Below the pieces are notes generated by a model. That model was not told the DNA's origin. It saw only the letters and a list, made by a program, of their open reading frames with translations, and did not search any database. Of a stretch of 24,553 bases of DNA, positions 9,101 to 15,890 are shown in pieces. A program made the translations under genes and the position numbers. Position 1 is the stretch's first letter, and the number at the start of each line of letters is the position of its first letter. This stretch comes from an uncultured Mollicutes bacterium (GTDB taxonomy: Bacteria; Bacillota_I; Bacilli_A; RFN20; CAG-826): the NCBI GenBank assembly GCA_900545015.1, contig UQXJ01000020.1:1-24553 (forward strand). The letters are read 5' to 3'.

Positions 9101-9186
9101 AATGTAGATGGTAAGATTTTTCTAAAGCCGTGATTTAAAAAGTATGTTTCTATATCTTGCTCAAATCTTTTTTCACTTGTATCCAT
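6145..9186 (-). CDS. hsdR: Type I restriction enzyme, R subunit (HsdR)
   Basis: The motor and nuclease subunit of a type I restriction-modification complex, cleaving DNA after ATP-driven translocation. It has 1013 aa, the usual size. The N-terminal nuclease core has D136 in NTIDTVLSI and E150-x-K152 in FAFELK, a PD-(D/E)xK site. The helicase part shows Walker A HSAGSGKS (306-313), DEAH (415-418) in VIIDEAHQGQSGE, motif III FTATP near 478, and motif VI QTLSRLNRTYP near 700. A helical C-terminal region would bind HsdM. The start ATG 9186 lies one base after the stop of the preceding membrane-protein gene, so translation is coupled. All key residues are present and the gene looks active. Confidence 0.96.
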   Translation of the reverse strand: MDTSEKRFEQDIETYFLNHGFRKILPSTFDKEKMLFPEVLEEFVSKTQPKAWARYTKLYGASAVEKLIRRINTAISESNVLDVLKKGIKDMGIEIKLCYFKPSSNLNQDLVNLYEGNICSITRQFSYSKNNNNTIDTVLSINGIPLFAFELKDQLKGQDVNNAMRQWKEDRDPKEPIFKFGQRFLCYFAIDLYDAFMTTELKGEYTRFLPFNQGSNGAGNPGGKGNPKNEEGYPTSYIWEKVFSVDSMIDLIGKFITIIEEKEEKNGKSYVTKKIIFPRYHQYDVVKKILEDVKEKGAGVNYLIEHSAGSGKSNSIAWIAYRLASAFDKDDKYIFDSVIIVTNRIVLDSQLQDTINSFDHKAGLVECITQKKGSRGLVEAINDKKKIIICTIQKFLYAYKDFDELKGRNYAVIIDEAHQGQSGESARTLRSSLIDIEKEKKVFAEENDMNPDAIEETEELLNILGQGHHENQSFFAFTATPINKTLELFGTSTSDGKKKPFHTYSMRQAIEEGFILDVLSNYVTIKEAFKLITNTQDNPELLEEKAKRALFKYYKQHEFTISQKVDMIMDNFLNNGRKKINGHGKAMIVTDSRQSAVLYYKAVKDYLEKHPDETKGCGVLVAFSGKVKFDGDNTEYIEAEMNEYPNGKKINSDTKFRKAFKSDDFNIMVVADKYQTGYDEPLLHSMFVDKKLKGVNAVQTLSRLNRTYPFKNDTFVLDFANTSESIKESFQPFYEETTLAGSSDVNRVYDLRNKLTEFAIFNDEDVDKFYAIMKVNSDKKKQDDSAIGKLVSVMKPAVDNYSELDDDKRLLARDAMMKFIRLYGFVTQLARINDEDLFKDYLYISHLIRLLPKTQYQIFDLTGKVSLEYAKLKETFKGAIELEKEGVEVVPGKGAKPTKKSYKTDTLERIVEKVNEKYQDDFSAADKVALDSVFQMLMGDPVVKKKLSEYAKTNDAQMFIKSIFPKEFERVLVECYTKNDDAFQRLLGNDQFQKAVMDIMAKELYKTLVSDNK

Positions 9187-9187
9187 A

Positions 9188-10234
9188 TTATTTTGTCTCC
9201 TTCATCAGTGCTTCCATATCTTCTTTTGCAATGTTTTTGATTTCTCTAACAGTATGAAGTGTCATGCCATTAGATGACTTTGTTCCTAAAAACAAAACAA
9301 ATAATTGATAGTAATAGTTATTTCCTAATTGATCTTCTACTTCTAAAAATAACGAATTAGAATTATCAATAAATCTAAAATTCAATAAACATTTAGCACT
9401 AGGCAAGACAGTTGTATTGCCTTCCATATTTATCCATTTTCCATCGTGGTAAATTCTTTTAATCTCGAATGATGAAAGATTAGAATTTTCAAGTTCAACA
9501 TATACATCACATGCTTCTTCTAACTTTTCAGATGAATCAGATACACAAATTCTTTGAATAGTTGTATCAAGTTTAGGTTCTTGTCTTAACATGTTATAAG
9601 CAAATATAGGCCTTGCTTTCTTAATTTCGTCCTCTCTTCTGTCTTTATCTGAACTCTTAATAGTCATGACAACACCTAATAAAGTCAATAAGCCCCCTAT
9701 TAGTGCACTAGAAAGAGCAATAACTATTGTTTGTAACGTCCGGTCAGGTATCTTATAAATCAGCAATGTCAATAGTAAAAAGCTTAAAACAAATTCTCCA
9801 ACAATCAAAAAATTTGAATATGTAGTTGCAGCTTTTCTATTTACTAAAAATGATGAGACATTGTAAACCATTATTATCAAATATAAGCATGCTAAAGCAA
9901 AGAATGCACTTAGCCAGTCCATAAGCATACAAACAAAAGTAAAATCAGCATACCATATTGAAAACATCATAATTCCTAATTTGCATGTAGCATCTTTCTT
10001 TTGCTCAGCCGTAAAGTTTCCTTTTGCCTCCATAATTATTTTAGCATTAGCAAGTGCAAATGGACTTATGACAGCCACGCAAATTGCAAGAACCCAAAAA
10101 AATGTTAGTTTATCTGGATAAATAAAATGCAACGAAAAAGTAACACTAAAGCTAACAAGTATTACAATCAATGTATATAGCGAACTTGCTGTTTCTTTAG
10201 ACAATTTCTTTTTTAACTGCTTCCCTTTTTTCAT
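9188..10234 (-). CDS. Polytopic membrane protein coupled into the hsd operon
   Basis: A 348-aa protein of no family I recognise. The basic N-terminus (MKKGKQLKKKLSK) precedes about five hydrophobic segments at roughly 20-40, 46-66, 88-122 (possibly two), 142-162 and 168-192. The last has the glycine-rich pattern SALIGGLLTLLGVVMTI and is followed at once by a charged stretch (KSSDKDRREDEIKKARPIF). The remaining 145 residues look like a soluble, beta-rich cytosolic domain. Its ATG shares one base with the hsdS stop (TAATG), and its own stop is one base before hsdR. It is therefore produced with the restriction enzyme, and acquisition as a casual passenger is less likely. Possible roles (inference): membrane tethering of the RM complex, a companion effector, or immunity control. 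No enzymatic motif is visible. Confidence 0.85.
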   Translation of the reverse strand: MKKGKQLKKKLSKETASSLYTLIVILVSFSVTFSLHFIYPDKLTFFWVLAICVAVISPFALANAKIIMEAKGNFTAEQKKDATCKLGIMMFSIWYADFTFVCMLMDWLSAFFALACLYLIIMVYNVSSFLVNRKAATTYSNFLIVGEFVLSFLLLTLLIYKIPDRTLQTIVIALSSALIGGLLTLLGVVMTIKSSDKDRREDEIKKARPIFAYNMLRQEPKLDTTIQRICVSDSSEKLEEACDVYVELENSNLSSFEIKRIYHDGKWINMEGNTTVLPSAKCLLNFRFIDNSNSLFLEVEDQLGNNYYYQLFVLFLGTKSSNGMTLHTVREIKNIAKEDMEALMKETK

Positions 10235-11496
10235 TATGATGTTTCCTTTTTACCTGTAACGCACTCATAAATTATTGATTTTTTGTATTTTGCTAATAAT
10301 TCTATTTTTTGCTGCTTTATTTCTATTAACTTTGCTATGTCATCACATTTAGCATCTAAATATTTAACTATATCTTCTTGAGCATACTTTGGTGGAAACA
10401 CAAGCGAAAAATTACCAAATTTTTGTGCAGATATTTCCTTAAACGTAGTTCCACATCCAAACAATTCATAATATTTTGTATAAGCAGACATTTGATAATA
10501 AAAATATTTTATTGATATATTTTGTTTATTAATACAAGAAAGGCAGCCTTGATTAGTGCAAAGTTCCTTATTATTAATAGCTATTAGGCCTATAGGGGCT
10601 CGTTTTGAAAAAATAATATTACCAGGTGGAATAAGTGTTGTACTACATGAATCATACCCTAGTTGACTAAGATTTCTTCTTCCTGAATTAACAAACACAT
10701 CTCCAGTTTTGTAATCTGCAGGTGTAATCCAAATAATATTGCCATCCCAATTATCAATATTTCCAGTATCAGGTGTAGCTCCTGCTATTATCTCAAAAAT
10801 AGATTTTGTAGATGCAGTCTTCCAACTTTCAGGAATCTTCCCAATCCGTTCAATACCACTATCTTTCATAACAGCATTCTTATTTAAGCCTTTTGTGACT
10901 GCTTCAGTAATTACTGCTTGCTTATATTCTTTTAATTTTTCTATTTGTTGATTCTCAATTCTTATTAAAGAGTCGATTTCTGCAGTTTTCTCATTAATCT
11001 TTTCGACTATTTTGTTTTGCTCTTCAATAGATGGAAAAGGCAAATAATAATTAAGAATTGATTCTGCATTCATTGTCCATCTATTGTCGAATGATACACC
11101 TTTTCCATGTGCAAACATAGTCATAGCCCAATATTGTGTTTTAAAATAATAGTCAAAAAACTTAGGATTCAATTCGACACATTTTCTCAAATTTACATAT
11201 GCAGGGCTAATGACGCCACTAACCTCGGATAAACTACAATTTGCACCACTATAAAGATCCATAGGATTCAGCAATAAGTCACCTGGAATTACTGGATTAT
11301 AGTTATTGTAAGATGCTGCTAATTGGCCTTCATTATTAGATATATCTCTAACTTTTACGCCAGCTCTTGCTAAGCTTAATATCGTTGGATTTTCTATATG
11401 AGCTTTTTCCTTTGAAATATAAAAACATTGTTTTACTTTTCTTATACTCCAATTATCAGGAATTTCACCAATCCATTCTACTCCACTATACTTCAT
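10234..11496 (-). CDS. hsdS: Type I RM specificity subunit (HsdS)
   Basis: Sets the DNA target of both the methylase and the restriction complex. The 420 aa fall into two target-recognition halves with the usual internal repeat: MKYSGVEWIGEIPDNW at the N-terminus and MKDSGIERIGKIPESW near residue 210. Each half ends in a conserved helical spacer (TAEIDSLIRIENQQIEKLKEYK near 165-190 and CDDIAKLIEIKQQKIELLAKYK near 385-410). Recognition would be a bipartite site, which cannot be predicted from sequence alone. It begins three bases after hsdM and overlaps the membrane-protein gene by one base. No second hsdS cassette, inverted repeats or recombinase is nearby, so there is no sign of specificity switching by inversion. 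Confidence 0.94.
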   Translation of the reverse strand: MKYSGVEWIGEIPDNWSIRKVKQCFYISKEKAHIENPTILSLARAGVKVRDISNNEGQLAASYNNYNPVIPGDLLLNPMDLYSGANCSLSEVSGVISPAYVNLRKCVELNPKFFDYYFKTQYWAMTMFAHGKGVSFDNRWTMNAESILNYYLPFPSIEEQNKIVEKINEKTAEIDSLIRIENQQIEKLKEYKQAVITEAVTKGLNKNAVMKDSGIERIGKIPESWKTASTKSIFEIIAGATPDTGNIDNWDGNIIWITPADYKTGDVFVNSGRRNLSQLGYDSCSTTLIPPGNIIFSKRAPIGLIAINNKELCTNQGCLSCINKQNISIKYFYYQMSAYTKYYELFGCGTTFKEISAQKFGNFSLVFPPKYAQEDIVKYLDAKCDDIAKLIEIKQQKIELLAKYKKSIIYECVTGKKETS

Positions 11497-11499
11497 AGC

Positions 11500-13284
11500 T
11501 TATTCCCCTAATATCTTCTTCATTAAATTTTGTTCTTGGTTAGAAAGTTCTTTAAATTCAGCAAAAATATCATCGCTCTTTCTAGGTTCAACAAACTTAT
11601 AGAAGATTCTTGTGAATGGTATTTCATAACCAATTTTATCTTTTGTTCTATCCATAAAAGCATGTTCATTGAAAGGCAAAACGTTCTTTTTAAAATACTG
11701 TTCTATATCTTCTGTTAAGTGAATTATCTCACTATCTGTTTTGCCTTTAGCAGCTTGTTTCTTACCTTTCTTTAATATTTCGTTTCCATTATCATCAGTT
11801 TCAGCCGTTTCAACAGTAACTTTTGTATACCCAAAATAGGCATTGCCAAAAACCTTTGATTCAACTGATAGTCCTTCTTCATTAAACTCAGAGTTATCAA
11901 AATTATTATAAGCTTCAAGAATTAAGTTAATTGCTTCGTCAGAAAGATCTACTCTCTTATTACCTATATTTTTTCTTCTTTTTACATAGCACTTAGAAGC
12001 ATCAATCAGTTGAACTTTGCCTAATCTTCTATCTTCTTTTCCTTCTTTACCTGTGATTACCCAAATGTATGTAGCAATTCCAGTGTTATAAAATAAATCA
12101 TTAGGCAATTGAATAATTGCTTCTAATCTATCATTTTCAATAATAAATTTTCTAATATTTGATGGTCCTGAGCCTGCATCACCATTAAATAGGGATGAGC
12201 CATTTTGAATAATTGCCATTCTACCAGTAGGTTTTAATTTCTTTAATCCGTTTTGTAGGAATAGCATTTGGCCGTCACCAATCGCTGGTAATCCTGCCTC
12301 GAATCTACCTGATTCACCAAGCTTTGCTTCTTTTTCAACTGCATCTTTTTCCTTCTTCCGTGCAATACCAAAAGGTGGATTAGAGATTATATAATCAAAT
12401 GTATAGCCTTCAAATAAATCATTAGATAATGTATCGCCAAACTTCATGTTATCTGCATCACCACCACGAATTAAAGTATCAGCTTTAGCGATTGCATACG
12501 TTTCTGGATTAAACTCCTGTCCAAAGCAAGCCAAATTAATTGATTCATTAATGCTTTTTAATCTTTCGTCAAGACAAGTAAGCATTTGTGATGTGCCCAT
12601 TGTCATATCATAAGCAGTTTTAGAGCCGCCATTTTTCTTCAATTCTTCTTTATCGCTTGCAACAAGCAATTCAGTCATTAAATAAATAATGTCTCTCGCT
12701 GTAAAATTAGCACCGGCGTGTTCGTCATATGATTCTGAGAATTTTCTAATTAGCTCTTCAAAAATGTATCCCATATCTTGAGCAGTTATTAAATCAGGAG
12801 AAAAATCTGCTTTTTTGGAATTAAATTCATTAATTATCGTATATAAAAGATCATTTTCACTCATCTTGTCTATTTCTTTAAAGAAATCAAAACGTTGAAT
12901 AATATCTTTTACGTTATCACTGAACGCTTGTAGATAAGATATGAAATTTTCTTTAATGTTATCTGGATCAGCTATTAAACCAGCAAAATCAAATTTACTT
13001 GTATTATAAAAATCATGTTTAGCAACATTCTTTAATATCGCATGTCTAGTATTATCATTTACTTCTTTATTAGAATTATTAAGTTCATTATTCTTTTCAA
13101 CAACTGCTTTCTTCGTATCTTTTAATGCATCATCAAATCTTTTAATAACAGTCATTGGCAAAATAACTTTACCATATTCGTGTGGCTTATATTCTCCATA
13201 TAAATGTGTAGCGATTTCCCAAATAAGGTTAGCTTTTTCTTGAATATTCGTATTTGTTTGTTTTTGCATATCTTTAATAGTCAT
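11500..13284 (-). CDS. hsdM: Type I RM methyltransferase subunit (HsdM)
   Basis: N6-adenine methyltransferase that, with HsdS, protects host DNA. The 594 aa include the N-terminal helical domain (ANLIWEIATHLYGEYKPHEYG), the SAM-binding motif YDMTMGTSQML near 226-236, and the catalytic NPPF at 302-305 in DYIISNPPFG. The SAM motif is a variant of the common DPxCGSGG form and occurs in a known branch of these enzymes. The start ATG 13284 has GGGGG nine bases upstream, and that site overlaps the end of the preceding remnant frame (GGG TAA). It is the first hsd gene of the operon. Confidence 0.95.
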   Translation of the reverse strand: MTIKDMQKQTNTNIQEKANLIWEIATHLYGEYKPHEYGKVILPMTVIKRFDDALKDTKKAVVEKNNELNNSNKEVNDNTRHAILKNVAKHDFYNTSKFDFAGLIADPDNIKENFISYLQAFSDNVKDIIQRFDFFKEIDKMSENDLLYTIINEFNSKKADFSPDLITAQDMGYIFEELIRKFSESYDEHAGANFTARDIIYLMTELLVASDKEELKKNGGSKTAYDMTMGTSQMLTCLDERLKSINESINLACFGQEFNPETYAIAKADTLIRGGDADNMKFGDTLSNDLFEGYTFDYIISNPPFGIARKKEKDAVEKEAKLGESGRFEAGLPAIGDGQMLFLQNGLKKLKPTGRMAIIQNGSSLFNGDAGSGPSNIRKFIIENDRLEAIIQLPNDLFYNTGIATYIWVITGKEGKEDRRLGKVQLIDASKCYVKRRKNIGNKRVDLSDEAINLILEAYNNFDNSEFNEEGLSVESKVFGNAYFGYTKVTVETAETDDNGNEILKKGKKQAAKGKTDSEIIHLTEDIEQYFKKNVLPFNEHAFMDRTKDKIGYEIPFTRIFYKFVEPRKSDDIFAEFKELSNQEQNLMKKILGE

Positions 13285-13290
13285 TGTTCT

Positions 13291-13410
13291 TTACCCCCAT
13301 TCTTTCTTTAAATAATATAATTCATACAATATTGAAAAATATTTATCCTCATATGTTTCAGCCTGCCGCAATTGTTTCCCAATGCAAATATTCTATTTCA
13401 TCAGCATTTT
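13291..13410 (-). pseudogene. Broken coding remnant between the 47-aa peptide and hsdM
   Basis: After the TAA of the 47-aa peptide (13411-13413) a protein-like stretch reads NADEIEYLHWETIAAG in a shifted frame. The sequence then returns to the original frame as QAETYEDKYFSILYELYYLKKEWG, ending at TAA 13291-13293, six bases before hsdM. Joined to the 47-aa peptide this would be a protein of about 85-90 aa with one membrane helix. The joining needs two compensating frameshifts. I infer a decayed or mis-sequenced gene; short stretches can look coding by chance. Confidence 0.3.
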
Positions 13411-13554
13411 TTATAATATTTTTTTAGTTTCGTCTTTAATTTCTTTTGTTCTTTGATTACGTAAGTTTTTTCTCTCAAGAAAATAAATTACAAACGAAAT
13501 AGCTATCGTAGCAATTAAGGATAAAATTGAGATAATTAAGTTTACTATGCCCAT
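13411..13554 (-). CDS. 47-aa single-helix membrane peptide
   Basis: The ATG (13552-13554) overlaps the stop of the xre gene as TAATG, so it is translationally coupled. The product is a hydrophobic helix (IVNLIISILSLIATIAISFVIYF, about residues 3-25) followed by a highly charged tail (LERKNLRNQRTKEIKDETKK). It sits between the regulator and hsdM in the restriction operon. It may be the intact front of a longer gene, since protein-like sequence continues in other frames up to hsdM. A small membrane helix with a basic/acidic coiled tail could be an anchor or a toxin-like peptide; neither is shown by sequence. Confidence 0.45.
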   Translation of the reverse strand: MGIVNLIISILSLIATIAISFVIYFLERKNLRNQRTKEIKDETKKIL

Positions 13555-13745
13555 TAATCCTCTACCTCAATTCCATACTTTTTAAATAATGGAGCTAGTT
13601 TCCTTTTCATTTTAACTGTTGGTACAAATTTATTGTTTTCCCATCTATTTACAGTTCCAAAAGAAACATCAAGATAATCAGCAAATTCCATTTGCGATAA
13701 TATCATCTTTTTTCTCAATAATTTTATTGCTTCAGAATATTTCAT
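13554..13745 (-). CDS. XRE-family helix-turn-helix regulator of the hsd operon
   Basis: 63-aa Cro/CI-type DNA-binding protein. The helix-turn-helix is at about residues 14-42 (LSQMEFADYLDVSFGTVNRWENNKFVP), with the common WE-N-K signature of the recognition helix and wing. The size and position at the head of the operon match the controller (C) proteins of restriction systems, which time expression of methylase before nuclease. Its AGGAG site lies about 13 bases before the ATG, further than usual, so its own translation may be weak. It is likely to regulate the promoter just upstream, whose -10 is at 13779-13784. Confidence 0.85.
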   Translation of the reverse strand: MKYSEAIKLLRKKMILSQMEFADYLDVSFGTVNRWENNKFVPTVKMKRKLAPLFKKYGIEVED

Positions 13746-13778
13746 TGTTTTGATGTAGCTCCTATCTCATTGCTAAAA

Positions 13779-13784
13779 ATTATA
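13779..13784 (-). promoter_or_regulatory. -10 box of the xre-hsd operon
   Basis: Minus-strand TATAAT sits about 35 bases before the xre ATG. The -35 region at the normal distance (GTGTAG) is poor. Two similar stretches, GTGTAAAGGCTGAAAA and GTGTAGGAATGGCATAAAAA, lie side by side just upstream and could be operator copies for the XRE protein. A weak -35 with repeated upstream sites fits an activator-dependent controller promoter; this is inference. Confidence 0.4.
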
Positions 13785-13918
13785 ACATTTTTATGCCATT
13801 CCTACACGATGATATTTTTAGTCTTTTTCAGCCTTTACACTTATCACATTAAAAATTCTTAAATTGATTTCTATTATTTAAGTAGCTCTTCTCCTACCAC
13901 TTTAATTTTTATAAATCA

Positions 13919-14062
13919 TTATTCCTTATTTTGAATAACTTTAATGATTTTATAGTTCCTAAGAACAAATAAATAAATTAATGAAAATAATAAAGCACTT
14001 AGAACAACTAAGAAAATATTTAAATCAAAAGAATCAATTGGAATTGATGTAACACTTACCAT
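13919..14062 (-). CDS. 47-aa small membrane protein
   Basis: I choose ATG 14062 (MVSVTSIPIDSFDLN) because TTAAGGAT lies just before it, instead of the farther ATG at 14140, which falls inside an inverted repeat and has no ribosome site. The product has one strong membrane helix (IFLVVLSALLFSLIYLFVL) and a basic tail (RNYKIIKVIQNKE). With the longer start there would be a second, weaker N-terminal hydrophobic stretch. No family recognised. It lies between the hsd operon and the dead ATPase copy. Confidence 0.4.
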   Translation of the reverse strand: MVSVTSIPIDSFDLNIFLVVLSALLFSLIYLFVLRNYKIIKVIQNKE

Positions 14063-14115
14063 TTTAATCCTTAAGATAAAAATATATGAATAATTTAATA
14101 ATAAGCATAGGTATG

Positions 14116-14149
14116 TTACAAAAAATGTGATTTCGCACACTTTTTGTAA
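14116..14149. repeat. 14-bp inverted repeat containing the TTACAAAAA element
   Basis: TTACAAAAAATGTG (14116-14129) and CACACTTTTTGTAA (14136-14149) are inverted copies with one mismatch around a 6-base centre. The right arm plus flank (CACTTTTTGTAATCA, 14138-14152) is identical to part of the 27-bp direct repeats upstream of the DUF4143 ATPase gene. A further related copy TTACAAATTATGTG is at 14188-14201, in front of the dead ATPase copy. The site looks like a dyad operator shared by these genes. Confidence 0.55.
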
Positions 14150-14222
14150 TCAATTTACATAAAAACTGTCATTTTTAAATATTTATGTTACAAATTATGT
14201 GCAGAAAGGACTATATTTTTAA

Positions 14223-14474
14223 GCGGAAATAAAAAGTAACTTTTATCTTATTAAACTAATTGGTAGTGCACATAATAAGATGGTGAAAGTAAAAACTATC
14301 ATTTAAAGATGTGGAAAATATTATCTTTTGAATGTTCTATATAAAGATTATCTTCTTTCCTTAGGTATCTTAGAAAATAAAATTATACGATTGGATCTTT
14401 CAAGTCGAGAATTCGCAGCTCTTACTAATCCTGTCAAATTAGATGACTATATAAAAAGTAAGCTAACCTTTTAA
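14223..14474 (+). pseudogene. Dead N-terminal fragment of a DUF4143-type ATPase
   Basis: In one plus-strand frame the translation reads AEIKSNFYLIKLIGSAHNKM, then a damaged P-loop region (KTII, stop TAA at 14304-14306, RCGKYYLLN), then VLYKDYLLSLGILENKIIRL and NPVKLDDYIKSKL. This aligns by eye with the first 90 residues of the intact ATPase on the other strand (IRRSGKSYLLNNLFYDFLL). The expected ATG is GCG, the P-loop has lost about two residues and gained a stop, and homology ends where the intact gene's 3' end begins. AGAAAGGA at 14203-14210 is the old ribosome site. It is a relic, too short for ORF callers. Confidence 0.7.
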
Positions 14475-15763
14475 AACTCTAAACTATTTTGATTAAGTAA
14501 AAAATCAAACAAGCTTATTATCAAATAGCCTTTATCACTATATCTTGAGACAATTGGATTTCTAACAACAATAATTTTTTTAAAGGAATCAGGTACTCTA
14601 TCAAATGGCCTTGTTTCTTGATTCCGTTTATCTTCATCAGGAATATCATAAGCAGATTGAATATAGTATTTTTTGCTGCCTAATGTCGCAACAAAATCTA
14701 TTTCATAATATTTCCTAATTTGTTTGCCATTTTTTTCTTCTCTTGACTCTACTACACCAACATCAACATTAAAACCTCTATATCGAAGTTCGTTATAAAT
14801 TATATTTTCCATAATATGAGTTGGCTCAATTTGTCTAAATTTAAGTACAGCATTTCTTAAACCTATATCCTCAAAATATAATTTATAGGGTGTTTCGATA
14901 TATTTTTTTCCTTTTATGTCATATTTGGTAGATTTAGAAATCAAATATGAATCAGTAAAATAATTAATGTATGATTCAATAGTTGTTCTTGAAATAGAAA
15001 CTTTTTTAATACTTTTAAATGAATCAGCTAACTTTGTTGGGTTGGTATATGACGATATGCCTGAAGCAATGACATCTAATAGCTCAATTATGTTAGAATC
15101 AGCTTTCAAATGATTACGCACAATGACATCCTTTAAATAAACTTTTTCTAGTTGACTAATTAAATGTTTGCTTTTTTGCTCATTGCTATTCATTAGTGCA
15201 ACAAGTGGTAATCCTCCAAACATTGAATATTGTTCATATGCTTCATCTTTAGAGCCATCAAATTTTGAGTAATATTCACTAAATGTTAATGGTAAAATAT
15301 GGATTTCATCACCACGCCCTTCAAATTCTGTGATAATGTCACTCGATAAGAATTTAGAATTTGAGCCTGTTACATATAAATCAATGTTTCTTTTTCTTAA
15401 ATATCCATTCAATACGCTTTCAAAAGAACCAAGATTTTGAACCTCATCAAGCAATAAATAATATATATCGTCATCTAGAATCTTTGTTTTAATATAATTT
15501 ATAAATTTTTTAGTATCAACTTTTTGATTGCTTTTTTCAAGTTCAATAAAATCTTCGCCAATCAAATCTAAATCATCAGCGGAATCAAATGCAAATTTTA
15601 TAATATGATCCTCATTTACTCCACTTGTAAGTAAAAAATCATAGAACAAGTTATTTAAAAGATAAGACTTTCCGCTTCTTCTTATTCCTGTAATGATTTT
15701 TACTAGCCCATTATTTTTTCTTATTATCAAATCATTTAAATATTTGTCTCTTTTTACTTCCAT
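14471..15763 (-). CDS. ATP-binding protein with C-terminal DUF4143-like domain
   Basis: A 430-aa P-loop protein of the large gut-bacterial AAA/DUF4143 family. Walker A is GIRRSGKSYL in the first 40 residues. Walker B is YYLLLDEVQN near 105, followed by RKRNIDLYVTGSNSKFLSS (sensor region). The C-terminal part has YEIDFVATLGSKKYYIQSAYD, a D...Q-x-A variant of the nuclease-like pattern; the usual E-x-K is absent, so cleavage activity is doubtful. I start at ATG 15763 (MEVKRDKYLNDL), after GGTGG, because family members begin this way; the ATG at 15808 lies inside a repeated operator-like sequence. Biological role of the family is unsettled. It faces a dead copy of itself and has a repeat-covered promoter. 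Confidence 0.85.
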   Translation of the reverse strand: MEVKRDKYLNDLIIRKNNGLVKIITGIRRSGKSYLLNNLFYDFLLTSGVNEDHIIKFAFDSADDLDLIGEDFIELEKSNQKVDTKKFINYIKTKILDDDIYYLLLDEVQNLGSFESVLNGYLRKRNIDLYVTGSNSKFLSSDIITEFEGRGDEIHILPLTFSEYYSKFDGSKDEAYEQYSMFGGLPLVALMNSNEQKSKHLISQLEKVYLKDVIVRNHLKADSNIIELLDVIASGISSYTNPTKLADSFKSIKKVSISRTTIESYINYFTDSYLISKSTKYDIKGKKYIETPYKLYFEDIGLRNAVLKFRQIEPTHIMENIIYNELRYRGFNVDVGVVESREEKNGKQIRKYYEIDFVATLGSKKYYIQSAYDIPDEDKRNQETRPFDRVPDSFKKIIVVRNPIVSRYSDKGYLIISLFDFLLNQNSLEF

Positions 15764-15782
15764 ATAACCACCACTTTTTTTG

Positions 15783-15890
15783 ACATAAATGTCACTTTTT
15801 GTAATCATTATATACTAAAATTTATAAAAAATCAGTTTTAATGAAAAGTTAATAACTTTTTTAACATAAATGTCACTTTTTGTAATCATT
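15783..15890 (-). promoter_or_regulatory. Promoter region with a 27-bp perfect direct repeat
   Basis: Two identical 27-bp segments occupy 15783-15809 and 15864-15890 (81-bp offset). On the minus strand each contains ATTACAAAAAGTGACATT. A perfect TATAAT -10 (plus 15807-15812) abuts the gene-proximal copy, so that copy covers the start point, while the other lies upstream of the promoter. Each copy also holds a short palindrome (ACAT-AA-ATGT). The layout suits a repressor with looping or cooperative binding; the -35 box is poor. The binding protein is unknown, and the ATPase itself is one possibility. Confidence 0.55.

Noticed and set aside
10234..11496. Phase-variable hsdS by inversion
   Set aside because: The internal repeats are the normal direct repeats of a two-domain HsdS. 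No inverted partner cassette or recombinase is present in the window.
13919..14140. 73-aa version of the small membrane protein
   Set aside because: The upstream ATG lies inside the TTACAAAAA inverted repeat with no ribosome site, while ATG 14062 has a good one.
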